From: Tunturiibacter gelidiferens
GTDB lineage: Bacteria; Acidobacteriota; Terriglobia; Terriglobales; Acidobacteriaceae
Direction of reading: 5' to 3'
Length of the DNA stretch: 64,000 nt
Assembly: GCF_013410115.1 (NCBI RefSeq)
Contig: NZ_JACCCV010000001.1
Span: forward strand, 2,294,001 to 2,358,000
A program made the position numbers and the translations under genes. Shown here in pieces: positions 44,330-54,602 of the stretch (positions within the stretch are counted from its first letter, which is position 1; every line of letters begins with the position of its first letter). Below the pieces are notes generated by a model. The model was not told the DNA's origin. It ran no database searches and worked only from the letters and a program-made list of their open reading frames with translations.

Positions 44330-44767
44330 TCAATACAGATGCTTGCTCTCGATGAAGCTTTCGGCCGTTCCGTCGGTGGGGTTTACGAAGTGAACGTCGC
44401 TGGGGTCGCGGCGCGGAGTGTCAACGGCGAGGACGACGAATGGCTCTTCGAGAATCTCCGGTGTGCCGTGAATGGTGCCCTGTTTGAAGAAGATGAGCTG
44501 GCCTGGGCCGACTTCGAAGGGCGGGGCTTCGCCGAGGAAGAACTTTGCGCGGCCGGAGAGAACGGAGAGATATTCGTCGCAGGTTGCGTGATAGTGGGCC
44601 GCGACTGGACGGTAGACGCGAAAGACGCGGGAGCTGGCGTGAGGCTCGTCGGTGAGACGAGTGTCGATCAGCATGGTGTCGGCACTGTCTGGAAAGCTTG
44701 CGGCGATTTTTTGGATGTTGAAGACAGCGGTGTCGGCGGGTGAGGCGTGTTCGGTGTTGTTCGGCAT
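44330..44767 (-). CDS. Cupin-domain protein
   Basis: 145-residue single-domain cupin. ATG 44767 has GGGGGG at good spacing; an ATG 33 bp upstream is less favoured. Cupin motif 1 is seen as YHATCDEYLSVLSGRAKFFLG (His and Glu metal ligands) and motif 2 as GQLIFFKQGTIHGTPE. The protein likely binds one metal ion; the substrate is unknown. It lies between the histidine kinase and cinA, on the same strand as both. Confidence 0.82.
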   Translation of the reverse strand: MPNNTEHASPADTAVFNIQKIAASFPDSADTMLIDTRLTDEPHASSRVFRVYRPVAAHYHATCDEYLSVLSGRAKFFLGEAPPFEVGPGQLIFFKQGTIHGTPEILEEPFVVLAVDTPRRDPSDVHFVNPTDGTAESFIESKHLY

Positions 44768-44834
44768 CAGGAGACCCCCCTTATGCATAAGATGACGCAC
44801 AGGGGCCTGAGGCCGCGAGCAATTTAGCTCGCGG

Positions 44835-46676
44835 CTAATTTACGGCTAGGTCGTTTTGTGGCTGGTGTCCGTTGAGTTGGGCGGCTGAGTGCGGGCCTCC
44901 CTGGAGCGGCAGGAAGATGGAGAAGACGGTGCCGCATCCTGGAGTGACGGTGCGGGAGCGGACGCGGAGACTGCCGCCGTGCTTTTCGACGAGTTCGCGC
45001 GAGACCCAAAGGCCGAGGCCGGTGCCGGTATCTTTTTTCGTCGTGAAGAAGGGTTCGAAGACGCTGTCGAGATGCTCGGGAGGGATGCCTTGTCCCGTGT
45101 CCGCGATGGTGATGCGAACGCCCTGGCGCGTGGAATCGCGCGGGTCGGTGGCGGAGTTTGCTTCGAGGCGGATCGTGTCTCCCCTGGAGCATGCGTCGAG
45201 GCCGTTGGCCAGGAGGTTGGAGAGGACCTGGCGCAGCTCCCCGGCGGTGCCGAGAACCTCACGCTCCGTGGTGGTGTTGACGACGAGGGCCACGCCGAGA
45301 GTTGCCGCCCGGGCGGTGTAGAAGTCGCTGACCTCGTGGACGACGGTGGCCGGCTTGAAGTGCGCGGCGATAGCGGTCTCGCGATAGAAGCCCAGGGACT
45401 GGCGGGTGATGTGGGCGATGCGGCCAAGTTCGCTCTCGGCCTGCGAAAGAAGGTGGCGGATCTCGTCGAGTTCGTCGGAGCGGCGAGCGATGTAGACGAG
45501 ATTGGTGAGGCCTTCGAGGGGATTGTTGACCTCGTGTGCGACCGAGGCGGCAAGGCGACCGGCGGCGGCGAGCTTTTCGGCACGCATGAGAGCGCCCTCG
45601 GACATGCGCCGCTCGGTGATGTCGCGGAAGACGAGGACGATGCCGATCATCTTTCCGGAGCTGTCGCAGATAGGCGCCCCGCTGTCGTCGATGCAGATCT
45701 CGCTGCCGTCTTTGGAGACGAGAAAGGTGTGGTTGGCAAGGCCAACGATCGTGCCGAGGCGGCGTACCTTGTCGACTGGATTTTCAACGGCGGCGCGAGT
45801 GTCTTCATTGAAGATAGGAAAGACCCTGTGCAGCGAGATCCCGTGGGCCTCTTGTTCCTGCCAGCCAGTGAGTTCTTCAGCGACACGGTTCATGAAGACG
45901 ATGGTGCCCTCGGTGTCGCAGGCTATGACGGCATCCCCGATACTTCGGATGGTGGTGTTCAGCCACTGCTCGCGCGCATAGGATTCGTCGACGCGTTGCT
46001 TGATCTCTTTGATCTGCTGGTTATAGGCGGCGGTGAGGACGCGGAAGATTCTTCGCGTCTCCCAGACAAGAAGACCCGCGATGAGTGCGACGGCGAAGAG
46101 GAGCAGAATCCTTGCGTTTCGGTTGACGAGAATATCTTCCGCAGAGCGCTGGGCGCGGCGGCCGATGAAAATATTCAGGAACTCATCTATCTGGACGCGC
46201 AGATCGTCCATATCCTGCTTGCGCTGGAGCATATGTTGCTCAAGCGTGGACTCATCCTGGGGGAAGGCATCGATCTCGTGGTAAGCCTCTAGCTCCCATT
46301 GCTTGTGGGAGGCCTGAATACGATGCAGCCGGGCGAGCTGATCGGGACGTTGAATCAGTGTAAAGAGGGTGTCGAACTCGGGTTCGATCTGTAGATCTGC
46401 TGAGTGCAGAGGCTGCAGGAAGACCGGATTGCGTGTCAGTAGAAATCCGCGCAGGCCGGTCTCTTCATCGAGGATCAGTTTGGTTAGCCGGTTGCCGTGG
46501 AGGATGACCACGTCGGCCCGGTCGATGGCCTTTGCGCTTTCTTCGACACGTTGGAGACCGTATCCAAGGATCAAAGCGAGAAAGGCAAGTGCTGCAACGG
46601 GTAAAGCGAGGAGTCGAAACAAAAGTCTGTTGTAAAGCCGCGATTCCAAAGTATTGTCCTCACGCGTGCGCTGCAC
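44835..46676 (-). CDS. CHASE3-PAS sensor histidine kinase (orphan)
   Basis: 613-residue membrane sensor kinase. Two transmembrane helices (about 22-42 and 190-208) enclose a CHASE3 periplasmic domain (DEETGLRGFLLTRNPVFLQPL, the CHASE3 signature). A PAS domain follows (about 235-355, WLNTTIRSIGDAVIACDTEGTIVFMNRVAEELTGW). The HisKA helix has SVAHEVNNPLEGL with His381. The ATPase boxes are VLSNLLANGLDACSRG, DTGQGI and GTGLGLWVSRELVEKHGG. No response regulator is adjacent. The kinase core closely parallels the cytoplasmic kinase at 5636-7090. The upstream gap to 46824 is short, and the start may be ATG 46676. Confidence 0.93.
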   Translation of the reverse strand: MQRTREDNTLESRLYNRLLFRLLALPVAALAFLALILGYGLQRVEESAKAIDRADVVILHGNRLTKLILDEETGLRGFLLTRNPVFLQPLHSADLQIEPEFDTLFTLIQRPDQLARLHRIQASHKQWELEAYHEIDAFPQDESTLEQHMLQRKQDMDDLRVQIDEFLNIFIGRRAQRSAEDILVNRNARILLLFAVALIAGLLVWETRRIFRVLTAAYNQQIKEIKQRVDESYAREQWLNTTIRSIGDAVIACDTEGTIVFMNRVAEELTGWQEQEAHGISLHRVFPIFNEDTRAAVENPVDKVRRLGTIVGLANHTFLVSKDGSEICIDDSGAPICDSSGKMIGIVLVFRDITERRMSEGALMRAEKLAAAGRLAASVAHEVNNPLEGLTNLVYIARRSDELDEIRHLLSQAESELGRIAHITRQSLGFYRETAIAAHFKPATVVHEVSDFYTARAATLGVALVVNTTTEREVLGTAGELRQVLSNLLANGLDACSRGDTIRLEANSATDPRDSTRQGVRITIADTGQGIPPEHLDSVFEPFFTTKKDTGTGLGLWVSRELVEKHGGSLRVRSRTVTPGCGTVFSIFLPLQGGPHSAAQLNGHQPQNDLAVN

Positions 46677-46823
46677 ATCCAGATCGTGTCCAGAGTAGAG
46701 GATTCCTGGCGCTTCTTGATTTTACTGATGCGGAGTCGATCTGGCGACAGAATCGATGGTGACGTTACAACATACTCAATAACGGAAGCGAAAGTTTTAT
46801 AGCCGTAACGACCTGAGGACAGG

Positions 46824-47897
46824 CTAGATGAGCCTGCGGCCTTCGATGTCCACCGCAACGTGGTAGAGCGCGTCGCGCGTGGCGAGGGTGGCGTTCCCGT
46901 CTTCGAGGAAGGCGAGGCCTACGAGGTTGTTGCCGGAGACGACGAGAGAGGCCTGATGGTGACGGTCGATGCGAATGATGCCGCGCTGGCCGTGGAGGCT
47001 GGCGGCCACGTAGAGGTTGTCGTCAACGTCGAAGGCCATGCCCTGGGCGCGACCGAGACCCTGATAGAAGACAGTAGCGTTGCCGTCGCGGTCTATGGCG
47101 TGGATGACCTGGTTCGAAGAGGTCGTGGGGCCAGTGACGAAGAGCGTGCCGGCGTCGTTGAAGGCGAGGTGGTAGGCGGCGATGCTGGGCTCGAGCGTGG
47201 CGTAGACGAAGATCTCGCCGCTGGTGCCGTCGATGTTCCCGCGGCTGATCTTGAAGATGGTGCCTGAGCGGTCGCCGACGTAGAGGTTGCCGTCGCGGTC
47301 GAAGGCGATGCCGGTGGCGATGCCCATGCCTTCGGCGTAGGTGGAGGTGGCTCCGTCGGGGGAGATGCGGTAGACGGTGCCTTCGGCACGAGAGCTGGCG
47401 TAGAGGTAGCCATCGGGACCGAAGGCGAGACCGGTGACGTTCATCACGTCGCGGACGAAGGGGCGGATCTGGAAGTCGCGTTGAATTTGGAAGATCGAAA
47501 CCGGAACGGCCTGGCCGCGGGAGCCCGAGACCGTGGCATAGACGTTGCCTTCGGCATCGACCGCCGGGTTGGCGACGGGGTGAAGATTTTCCGCCATGGG
47601 CACCGCGATGCGAACGTGGAGCGGGTTGCTGGCGTGGCTGCCGTGGTGCAGGATGAGGTCGCCGGTGATGGTTCCTTCGGGAATGCGAATGGTGGCGCGG
47701 GTGGGGCGGCTGAGCAGGAGTGGAGCGGAGATGTCGCCGATGGTCGCGCGGGGCAACAGGGCGCCGTGGGGCTCGAGGTGCGCGCCGTGGACGTCGATCT
47801 CGCCGCCGGGCATCGCTGCGAGTGGCGTGACGCGGTCGAGATGCGGCGGGGGTGCATCGGGCTTATCGGATGTCAGGAGCGAACGGAGTGTGGTCAT
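46824..47897 (-). CDS. NHL/SMP-30-like beta-propeller protein
   Basis: 357-residue protein from ATG 47897 (a TTG 42 bp upstream is less likely). The first 110 residues look like an IPT/TIG beta-sandwich (VTPLAAMPGGEIDVHGAHLEPHGALLPRATIGD). The rest has NHL-type repeats: VTGLAFGPDGYLYASSRAEGTVYRIS, ATGIAFDRDGNLYVGDRSGTIFKIS, AQGMAFDVDDNLYVAASLHGQRGIIRID. Such six-bladed propellers bind ligands or act as lactonases; no catalytic assignment is possible here. No signal peptide is visible, so it is probably cytoplasmic. Stands between the kinase and pgpA on the same strand. Confidence 0.85.
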   Translation of the reverse strand: MTTLRSLLTSDKPDAPPPHLDRVTPLAAMPGGEIDVHGAHLEPHGALLPRATIGDISAPLLLSRPTRATIRIPEGTITGDLILHHGSHASNPLHVRIAVPMAENLHPVANPAVDAEGNVYATVSGSRGQAVPVSIFQIQRDFQIRPFVRDVMNVTGLAFGPDGYLYASSRAEGTVYRISPDGATSTYAEGMGIATGIAFDRDGNLYVGDRSGTIFKISRGNIDGTSGEIFVYATLEPSIAAYHLAFNDAGTLFVTGPTTSSNQVIHAIDRDGNATVFYQGLGRAQGMAFDVDDNLYVAASLHGQRGIIRIDRHHQASLVVSGNNLVGLAFLEDGNATLATRDALYHVAVDIEGRRLI

Positions 47898-47961
47898 GGG
47901 CCTGAAAGCTAGCGTAGACGGCTGCGGGGGCGAGCGCAACTAGGGCCTGGCGAGATGGAAG

Positions 47962-48471
47962 TTAGAAGCGCAGGTGGATGAGTTGCGCGACGGCTAGCGC
48001 GAAGAGGCCAGCGCCTACGTCATCGAGCATGATGCCGGTACCGCCGTGGAGGCGTTCGAGTTGGCGGATTGGAGGGGGTTTGAGGATGTCGAAGAAGCGG
48101 AAGAGAAGGAGTGAGAGCGCGGCGTGTTGCCAGTCGGCTGGGATGGCGATGAGGGCGATAAGCTGGCCGGCGACCTCGTCGATGACGACGTGGCCGGGAT
48201 CTTCGCGGCCTGATTCGTTGGCGACGATGGTTGCTGCGGGGATACCGACGAGCGTGGCGAGAGTCGCGGCAATGGTGGTGCCGACTGCGAGTGCGATTGG
48301 AGCCGGGTGGAGGATGTGGGCAGCGGCGTACCAGAGGAGGACTGCTGAGATGCTGCCATAAGTGCCGGGGCCGGGCTTCAGCAGGCCTGCTCCGAAGAAG
48401 GTGCCGACAGCCCACGCCCAGAGGGTCTTTGTTTCGGACGGAGGATGAGTCTGGATGTTGGAGTTCGCCAC
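47962..48471 (-). CDS. pgpA: Phosphatidylglycerophosphatase A
   Basis: Dephosphorylates phosphatidylglycerophosphate to phosphatidylglycerol in the membrane. 169 residues from GTG 48471, whose G is the last base of the yacG TAG stop; the longer upstream frame overlaps yacG and is rejected. Signature segments: GTFFGAGLLKPGPGTYGSISAVLLW, GREDPGHVVIDEVAGQLIAL (catalytic acidic region) and LLFRFFDILKPPPIRQLERLHGGTGIMLDDVGAGLFA. Translation is coupled to yacG. It complements gpsA-plsY in phospholipid synthesis, though not in the same operon. Confidence 0.95.
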   Translation of the reverse strand: MANSNIQTHPPSETKTLWAWAVGTFFGAGLLKPGPGTYGSISAVLLWYAAAHILHPAPIALAVGTTIAATLATLVGIPAATIVANESGREDPGHVVIDEVAGQLIALIAIPADWQHAALSLLLFRFFDILKPPPIRQLERLHGGTGIMLDDVGAGLFALAVAQLIHLRF

Positions 48472-48707
48472 TAGTTCACGTCGTCGTCGTTCTGGCGATT
48501 GTGCTTGTTGGAACGGGCCAGCTCTTCGAGCAGATCGGGATCCTGGATGGGCGTGGAGATCTTGTAGTCGCCGCTGGCCCATTTGCCGAGATCGATGCGG
48601 CGGCAGCGATCGGAGCAGAAGGGGAAGTCTTCGCCTGTAGCAAGGACGATGTTACGGCAGGTGGGGCAACGGAGGGTTTTGAGTTTCGGGTTGGCGGCTT
48701 TCGACAT
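48471..48707 (-). CDS. yacG: YacG family zinc protein (DNA gyrase inhibitor in E. coli)
   Basis: 78-residue zinc-finger protein. The four-Cys site is complete: RCPTCRN and FCSDRCRRIDLGKWASGDY. In E. coli YacG binds GyrB and inhibits gyrase. The acidic/Asn C-terminal tail (NRQNDDDVN) is longer than the core. The stop overlaps the pgpA GTG start (TAGTG). ATG 48707 follows a gene-free divergent spacer. Confidence 0.93.
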   Translation of the reverse strand: MSKAANPKLKTLRCPTCRNIVLATGEDFPFCSDRCRRIDLGKWASGDYKISTPIQDPDLLEELARSNKHNRQNDDDVN

Positions 48708-48802
48708 AACAGAATTAGTTTAATACTTTTGGTCTGCAAGAAGACGTGGCGAAGTGTGGGGAGTTGAGCCTGGAGATACGTCTAAAAAGGGTAGAGGTCT
48801 TT

Positions 48803-49609
48803 ATGCGCTGGGTTCGTAGCGTTCACAAGATGAAGTTGGGCGTATGGTGCTTCGGTTTCTTGCTGATGTTTCAGGCCTTCGGGGGGAGAGCAGCAGAGGC
48901 TGAAACTCATGGTCAAGCCATTACGGAGTTGCAGCCGCTGCCGGGAGGCATTACGTTGCCCGTCGCCATGGGGCGAACGCTTCGCGCCGGAAAGACGAGG
49001 CCTGGAACCGCCTTTCAGGTGAAGACGACGCAGCGTGTGCCGGTCTCGGAGACGGCCTATCTGAAGCGGGGAGCCGTGGTGCGTGGAGAGGTGGTTGCGT
49101 CGGACGCCGGAGATGGATCGGCGCTGCATCCGTCGACGCTGACGATCCGGTTTACGCAACTGAGCTATGGAGGCAGGACGGTTCCATTGATGACGCGGGC
49201 GGTTGCGATTGCGAACCTGATGGTTGTCGACGATACGTTTCTGCCGGCGACGGGAAGTACGGACCGCGGAAATCCGAATCCGGCGAGCTGGACGACGAGG
49301 CAGGTTGGGGGCGACGAGGTTGCCCGGTCGGGCTGGGTGGGGCCTGTGGTCGGCAGCGGGACGCAAACGGTGGGGAGTGCGGACTTCTACGGTGTCTACA
49401 GTCTGCCGGCGAAGCTGGAGGGAGCCAATGGCGCGTTGGTGCCGCGCGCGATGGGCGTGTTTTCGACGACTGCTGAAGGACTTTACGGATTCGATCAGGG
49501 GGCTCAGCTGTCTTCGTCTGGGGGATTGATTACGATCACCGATCCTAAGGGGCGAGCCGCGATTCGGAATGGAGATCATCTGCTGCTTGAGGTGGTGGCG
49601 GGTCGATGA
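48803..49609 (+). CDS. Secreted protein of unknown function
   Basis: 268-residue exported protein. ATG 48803 has AGAGG about eight bases upstream; the longer frame from 48746 would hide the signal peptide. Signal peptide about 1-32 (LGVWCFGFLLMFQAFGGRAAEA). The mature part is beta-rich: GRTLRAGKTRPGTAFQVKTTQRVPVSETAYLKRGAVVRGEVVASDAG resembles the beta-barrel-like domain of TrbI/VirB10-type or related envelope proteins in which high-copy inner strands guard a channel, but this is only a loose impression. No secretion genes are adjacent. Divergent from yacG, convergent with rimO. Confidence 0.7.
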   Translation: MRWVRSVHKMKLGVWCFGFLLMFQAFGGRAAEAETHGQAITELQPLPGGITLPVAMGRTLRAGKTRPGTAFQVKTTQRVPVSETAYLKRGAVVRGEVVASDAGDGSALHPSTLTIRFTQLSYGGRTVPLMTRAVAIANLMVVDDTFLPATGSTDRGNPNPASWTTRQVGGDEVARSGWVGPVVGSGTQTVGSADFYGVYSLPAKLEGANGALVPRAMGVFSTTAEGLYGFDQGAQLSSSGGLITITDPKGRAAIRNGDHLLLEVVAGR

Positions 49610-49664
49610 GTGAGCTTCGACTGGTGAGTCAGACAGTGCGGATCACTGCGCGAAAGATCTTCTC

Positions 49665-51464
49665 CTACTCGAGGATGCGGGCGACTACGTCGTAGTCGTG
49701 GGACTCGGTGATCTCGGCGCGGTAGAAGGTGCCGGGGACGAGGGTTTCGTGCGGGCCGAAGTCGTTGATGAAGACCTTGCCGTCGATCTCGGGGGCGTGG
49801 AGCGAGGTGCGGCCCTCCCAGAGGAGTTCAGTCTCTTCGGATTCGCCTTCGACGAGGAGATCGATCTCGCGGCCTACCCATTCGGCCTTGGCGTTGGTGC
49901 TGATCTTCTGTTGGAGCTTCATCAGCTTGCGGCGGCGCGCCTGGATGGTGCGGTTGGGCACCTTGGTGTCATCGGCGAGGTTGAAGGCTGCAGCGCCCTC
50001 TTCGTCGGAGTAGGTGAAGACGCCGAGCCAGTCGATCTTCGCGGCGGTGATGAAGGCTTCGAGTTCTTTGTAGTCGGCTTCGGTTTCGCCAGGGAAGCCG
50101 ACGATGAAGCTGGTGCGGATGACGATGCCGGGGACGATACGGCGCGCCTTGGCGATGAGGTCGAGGAAGATCTGCGCGTTGCCTCCGCGCTTCATGGTCT
50201 TGAGGACGCTGGCGCTGGCGTGCTGTAGTGGGACATCGAGGTACTTGGAGATGGTGTCGTGCCTGGCCATCGTCTCGAGCAGGCGCGTGGTGACTTTGTT
50301 GGGGTAGGTGTAGAGGAAGCGCAGCCAGCGCAGGCCGGGGAGTACGGCGAGGGCATCGAGGAGAGTCGCGAGGCCGTCGGTGAAACCGAGGTCTTCGCCG
50401 TAACAGGTGGTGTCCTGGCCGATGAGTGTGATCTCGCGGACGCCTTGCTTGATGAGGTTTTCGGCCTCGGCGATGATCGATGACATGCGGCGTGAGCGGA
50501 ACTTGCCTCTGAGTTGCGGGATGATGCAGAAGCTGCAGGGATGGTCGCAGCCTTCGGCGATCTTGATGAAGGCGGACGCGCGGGGGGTGGTGAGGATGCG
50601 CGGGGTGGCGTCGTTGTAGAGGTATTCGGGGAGGGCTGCGGTGGCTCCGTCCCACGACTCGCGGGAGAAGCGGCCCTGCTGCTGGCGGAGGTCGCCTTCG
50701 GGACGTGATGTGTTGCCTGCATCGATGCCGATGGGGAGATGAGCGATGTGGTCGCCGGCGTGGTTCAGAGGCTCGTCGCCGTGGGTGGTGCCGGTTTCGG
50801 CGAGAGACTGGACGATGCGGAGCTGGGGGGCGATCTCGCGGTCGTGTTCGGGGTCGGCGAGTGGGCGTGAGTGTTGGGAGACGGCGCTGGCGGCGCGGTC
50901 GATGAGATTCTGTCCAGCCTGCTGCATGCTGGTCGCTTCGAGTTGCGCGACCTCGCCGTCGGTCTGGGACATGCTGATGGCGTGGGTGTGGATCGTCGCC
51001 TCGGGTGTGCCCTGCGGGAGGATATTGAAGGGAGAGTTATTGTTCGCGTGGCCGCTTGGGGTGAGGCCTGCTGCGGCGAGGATGGCTTCGAGCTCGCCGG
51101 TGCCGACGACGGCGTCTACCTCGGGAATGTTCTTCTGGATCTCGTCGCGGTAGCGCTCGACGAGGCAGCCGGCGACGACGATGCGCTGGGCCTTGCCGCC
51201 GAACTGACGCTTGTGCTGGACCATCTCGAGGATGGTGTTGACTGACTCCTGCTTGGCCGAGTCGATGAAGCTGCAGGTGTTGATGACGATGATCTCGGCG
51301 TCTTCGGCGCGCGGAGTGAGCTCAGCTCCATTGTGGTGGAGGAGGCCCATCATGACCTCGGAGTCGACGAGGTTTTTGGGGCAGCCGAGGGAGACGAAGC
51401 CTACCTTGGGGCGAGGCGCAGCAGCCTGGAGGGGTTCGGCTTCGATGGTTGCCTGATTGGTCAC
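49665..51464 (-). CDS. rimO: Ribosomal protein S12 methylthiotransferase RimO, with large internal insertion
   Basis: Radical-SAM enzyme that methylthiolates the conserved Asp of ribosomal protein S12. 599 residues from GTG 51464 (alternative TTG 51482), against about 440 for usual RimO. The UPF0004 domain (18-132) supplies Cys28, Cys64 and Cys100 for the auxiliary 4Fe-4S cluster. The radical-SAM motif is CDHPCSFC with Cys306/310/313. A C-terminal TRAM domain follows. Between them, residues about 134-278 are an Asn/Gln/His/Thr-rich, low-complexity insertion (TIHTHAISMSQTDGEVAQLE...) of no known function. No Shine-Dalgarno precedes the start; a TATAAG lies just upstream, so a leaderless mRNA is possible. 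Confidence 0.95.
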   Translation of the reverse strand: MTNQATIEAEPLQAAAPRPKVGFVSLGCPKNLVDSEVMMGLLHHNGAELTPRAEDAEIIVINTCSFIDSAKQESVNTILEMVQHKRQFGGKAQRIVVAGCLVERYRDEIQKNIPEVDAVVGTGELEAILAAAGLTPSGHANNNSPFNILPQGTPEATIHTHAISMSQTDGEVAQLEATSMQQAGQNLIDRAASAVSQHSRPLADPEHDREIAPQLRIVQSLAETGTTHGDEPLNHAGDHIAHLPIGIDAGNTSRPEGDLRQQQGRFSRESWDGATAALPEYLYNDATPRILTTPRASAFIKIAEGCDHPCSFCIIPQLRGKFRSRRMSSIIAEAENLIKQGVREITLIGQDTTCYGEDLGFTDGLATLLDALAVLPGLRWLRFLYTYPNKVTTRLLETMARHDTISKYLDVPLQHASASVLKTMKRGGNAQIFLDLIAKARRIVPGIVIRTSFIVGFPGETEADYKELEAFITAAKIDWLGVFTYSDEEGAAAFNLADDTKVPNRTIQARRRKLMKLQQKISTNAKAEWVGREIDLLVEGESEETELLWEGRTSLHAPEIDGKVFINDFGPHETLVPGTFYRAEITESHDYDVVARILE

Positions 51465-51482
51465 AGTCTTATAGTGTACCAA

Positions 51483-51844
51483 CTTTTGCCTGCTTCCTGC
51501 GCAATCTGCCGGTATCTCCCACCCTGCGTTTTGATGTCAAAGTCTTCATTCTTTTCGGGTTAAGCGTGTACATGGACTTGCGCCGAGGAGCCAAAGTCCT
51601 AATTTTATTGACAGCGCCGTTGCAAACTATTCATTCTGCTTGGGTTGTATGCCTTCGGAGGCTAACTTTTTGTTTGCGAGAAAGTCTCGGGATTTATCCC
51701 GGCGCTTTTCACCCTCTTTCAGGATAGCTGTTGGGGTAGAACTAATGCGCCACGCGGATCTTCTTTTTTATGAGCTAGATAGGGTCGAATGGGCCTTGAC
51801 AGCGTGGATTGGGCGTAAAAAGTGTCTGGCTTGCGCTTGGAAGG
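51483..51844. other. Intergenic region upstream of rimO, with hairpin-plus-box element
   Basis: 362 bp without a supported gene. The right two thirds are the second copy of the hairpin-plus-box element (51681-51797). The left part holds the rimO promoter region. Confidence 0.6.
51681..51797 (+). repeat. Hairpin-plus-box intergenic element, copy 2
   Basis: Hairpin AAAG..CGGGA-TTTA-TCCCG..CTTTT (51681-51709), then 31 bp, then a box with CGCCACGCG (51740-51761), then CTTGACAG (about 51795). Order and spacing match the copy at 34201-34330, while the hairpin arms differ in sequence, so the fold rather than the bases appears conserved. Confidence 0.6.
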
Positions 51845-52594
51845 CTATTCGGCGGGTGGAGTTTCGTCGACGACCTTGTAGGTGGGAGGAACGGCGAAGA
51901 CGGAGGCGTCAGGTTCGTGGCGTACTACGTTGCTAACGGCTACGATCTGCTCGCCGGTGCGTGGGTCGTTGTGTTTGATGATCATATAGATGGAGAGATC
52001 GGGCGAGTACCAGTACTCATCGACGATGACGATGTCGTGGCCGGTGCCACTCATGGTGGCGGGGATAGTGTGGGACTTGCGAATGCCGGTGAGCGTGAGG
52101 CCGCCGAGGGGCTGGGTGCCGATGTCTTCCTGCTTGAAGTAGGGATCGTTGACCGGAGTGCGGGAGGGTACGGCGTTTGCCGGGGCTGCGGGAGGCTGAG
52201 CGAGGATGGTCTCTCGGGCGAGGCGCTCGTAGGGGTTATAGAAGATGCTGAGGCGGCTTGATGGGTCGTAGATGTGAGCGGAGAGGAGCTGAGGTTCGCC
52301 CTTGAGGTTGGTGGGGACGAGCTGGCGACGCTCGTTGTAGATGCGTCCCGAGGAGGAGCGGGCGATATGGGCGGAGGTGGTGCGGGTGTTCACGGAGCCG
52401 TCGGGGAGGTTCTCGTGCGAGAGGATGTCGATGGTGGCGCTGAACGGGGCGTTGGGGACGGGTGTGACAAAGATGCCGGGAACGACAACCTGGACTCCGC
52501 GATAGTCGCGGGGCATCTGCTGCTGGTTTTGTGCGTGGGCGGGGATCGCGAGAAGAAGACTGACGACAGCGTGGCCGGAACGGAAGCAGCGCAT
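51845..52594 (-). CDS. Secreted protein of unknown function
   Basis: 249-residue exported protein. ATG 52594 has GGGAGG at ideal spacing; a frame start 21 bp upstream is less good. Signal peptide about 1-22 (FRSGHAVVSLLLAIPAHAQ). The mature part contains SATIDILSHENLPDGSVNTRTTSAHIARSSSGRIYNERR and DIVIVDEYWYSPDLSIYMIIKHNDPRTGEQ, a beta-rich pattern. Similar proteins seem common in acidobacteria; function unknown. No operon partner. Confidence 0.78.
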   Translation of the reverse strand: MRCFRSGHAVVSLLLAIPAHAQNQQQMPRDYRGVQVVVPGIFVTPVPNAPFSATIDILSHENLPDGSVNTRTTSAHIARSSSGRIYNERRQLVPTNLKGEPQLLSAHIYDPSSRLSIFYNPYERLARETILAQPPAAPANAVPSRTPVNDPYFKQEDIGTQPLGGLTLTGIRKSHTIPATMSGTGHDIVIVDEYWYSPDLSIYMIIKHNDPRTGEQIVAVSNVVRHEPDASVFAVPPTYKVVDETPPAE

Positions 52595-52789
52595 GAGTGA
52601 CCTCCCGATGAGCATGAGGATAGCGCAAATGGTGTGGATGGACAGGTGAATTTTGAGGTAAGCGGCGGATTCTGCAACTCAATGAGTGACTCGGCCTGAA
52701 TGCGTCGACTGAAATCCGCACCGGGTATTTGGTGGATGTGAACCGACATTCCGGACCGGATCAAATTGGTTGATCCGATCCGACGACGA

Positions 52790-53920
<1,131 letters not shown>

Positions 53921-54602
53921 GAAGCACCTCCTGGAGTTTGAAGCGATTCTGTGGTCAATCCGTCATTGCGATGTTCATGGTTAACGGGCGATTTCCCGTC
54001 ATCGTCCATCCTTGATGGTAGTACACGCTGAGATAGCGAAGGCGAATTTTCCCTTTATAGCTATCCCGTCAACCGCAGCCCGGAAAACCAACCTGGTCGT
54101 GTAGCAACTTCAGAGAAACGATACACGTTTGTTTCGTCCTGGCAGGGCCGTTCTTAAGGACGCATTCGGAATTTCCCCAACACGTGCCTGCGATTTGGGG
54201 ATTGGCCACCGACAATCTGCGCCTCGCCGCCCGGAACCAGCGCGATAAAGAGCAAGGAAATAAGGGCAGTCGCCACTGATCGGTTGATACTTGCTCTGGG
54301 CATAGGTGTCTTCTGTATGGAGACGGTTGGACGGAGGAATCGGTTTGCGGAGGTGAAGCTCGATTGGCGACTTCAGGGCGAGTCGCTTATTGAGCCGCAA
54401 TATAATATCGAGACCCTTTCTGCGTTCCCAGTGGATTGTCCGCGATCCAGAAGTTATCACTCCGTTGTCCCAGTTGGTGCTAAATCGCCAACGCACTCAG
54501 CCAGGGCTTCGACAGCTGCGGGGCAGGAGATACTGACGCTCGCACTGAGGCCCAACTGCGGGCAATCCGGAGATGATCGTCCGGTTGCCCGTCAAGAGTT
54601 CT
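53921..54602. other. Gene-poor region between serine hydrolase and GH1 glucosidase
   Basis: 682 bp. Frames at 54110-54496 (minus) and 54284-54628 (plus) overlap each other, lack ribosome sites and are not recognised. Composition is mixed, which suggests decayed sequence. No repeat of the other families was found here. Confidence 0.45.

Noticed and set aside
44889..46292. 467-codon plus-strand frame
   Set aside because: Antisense to the CHASE3 histidine kinase; shadow composition.
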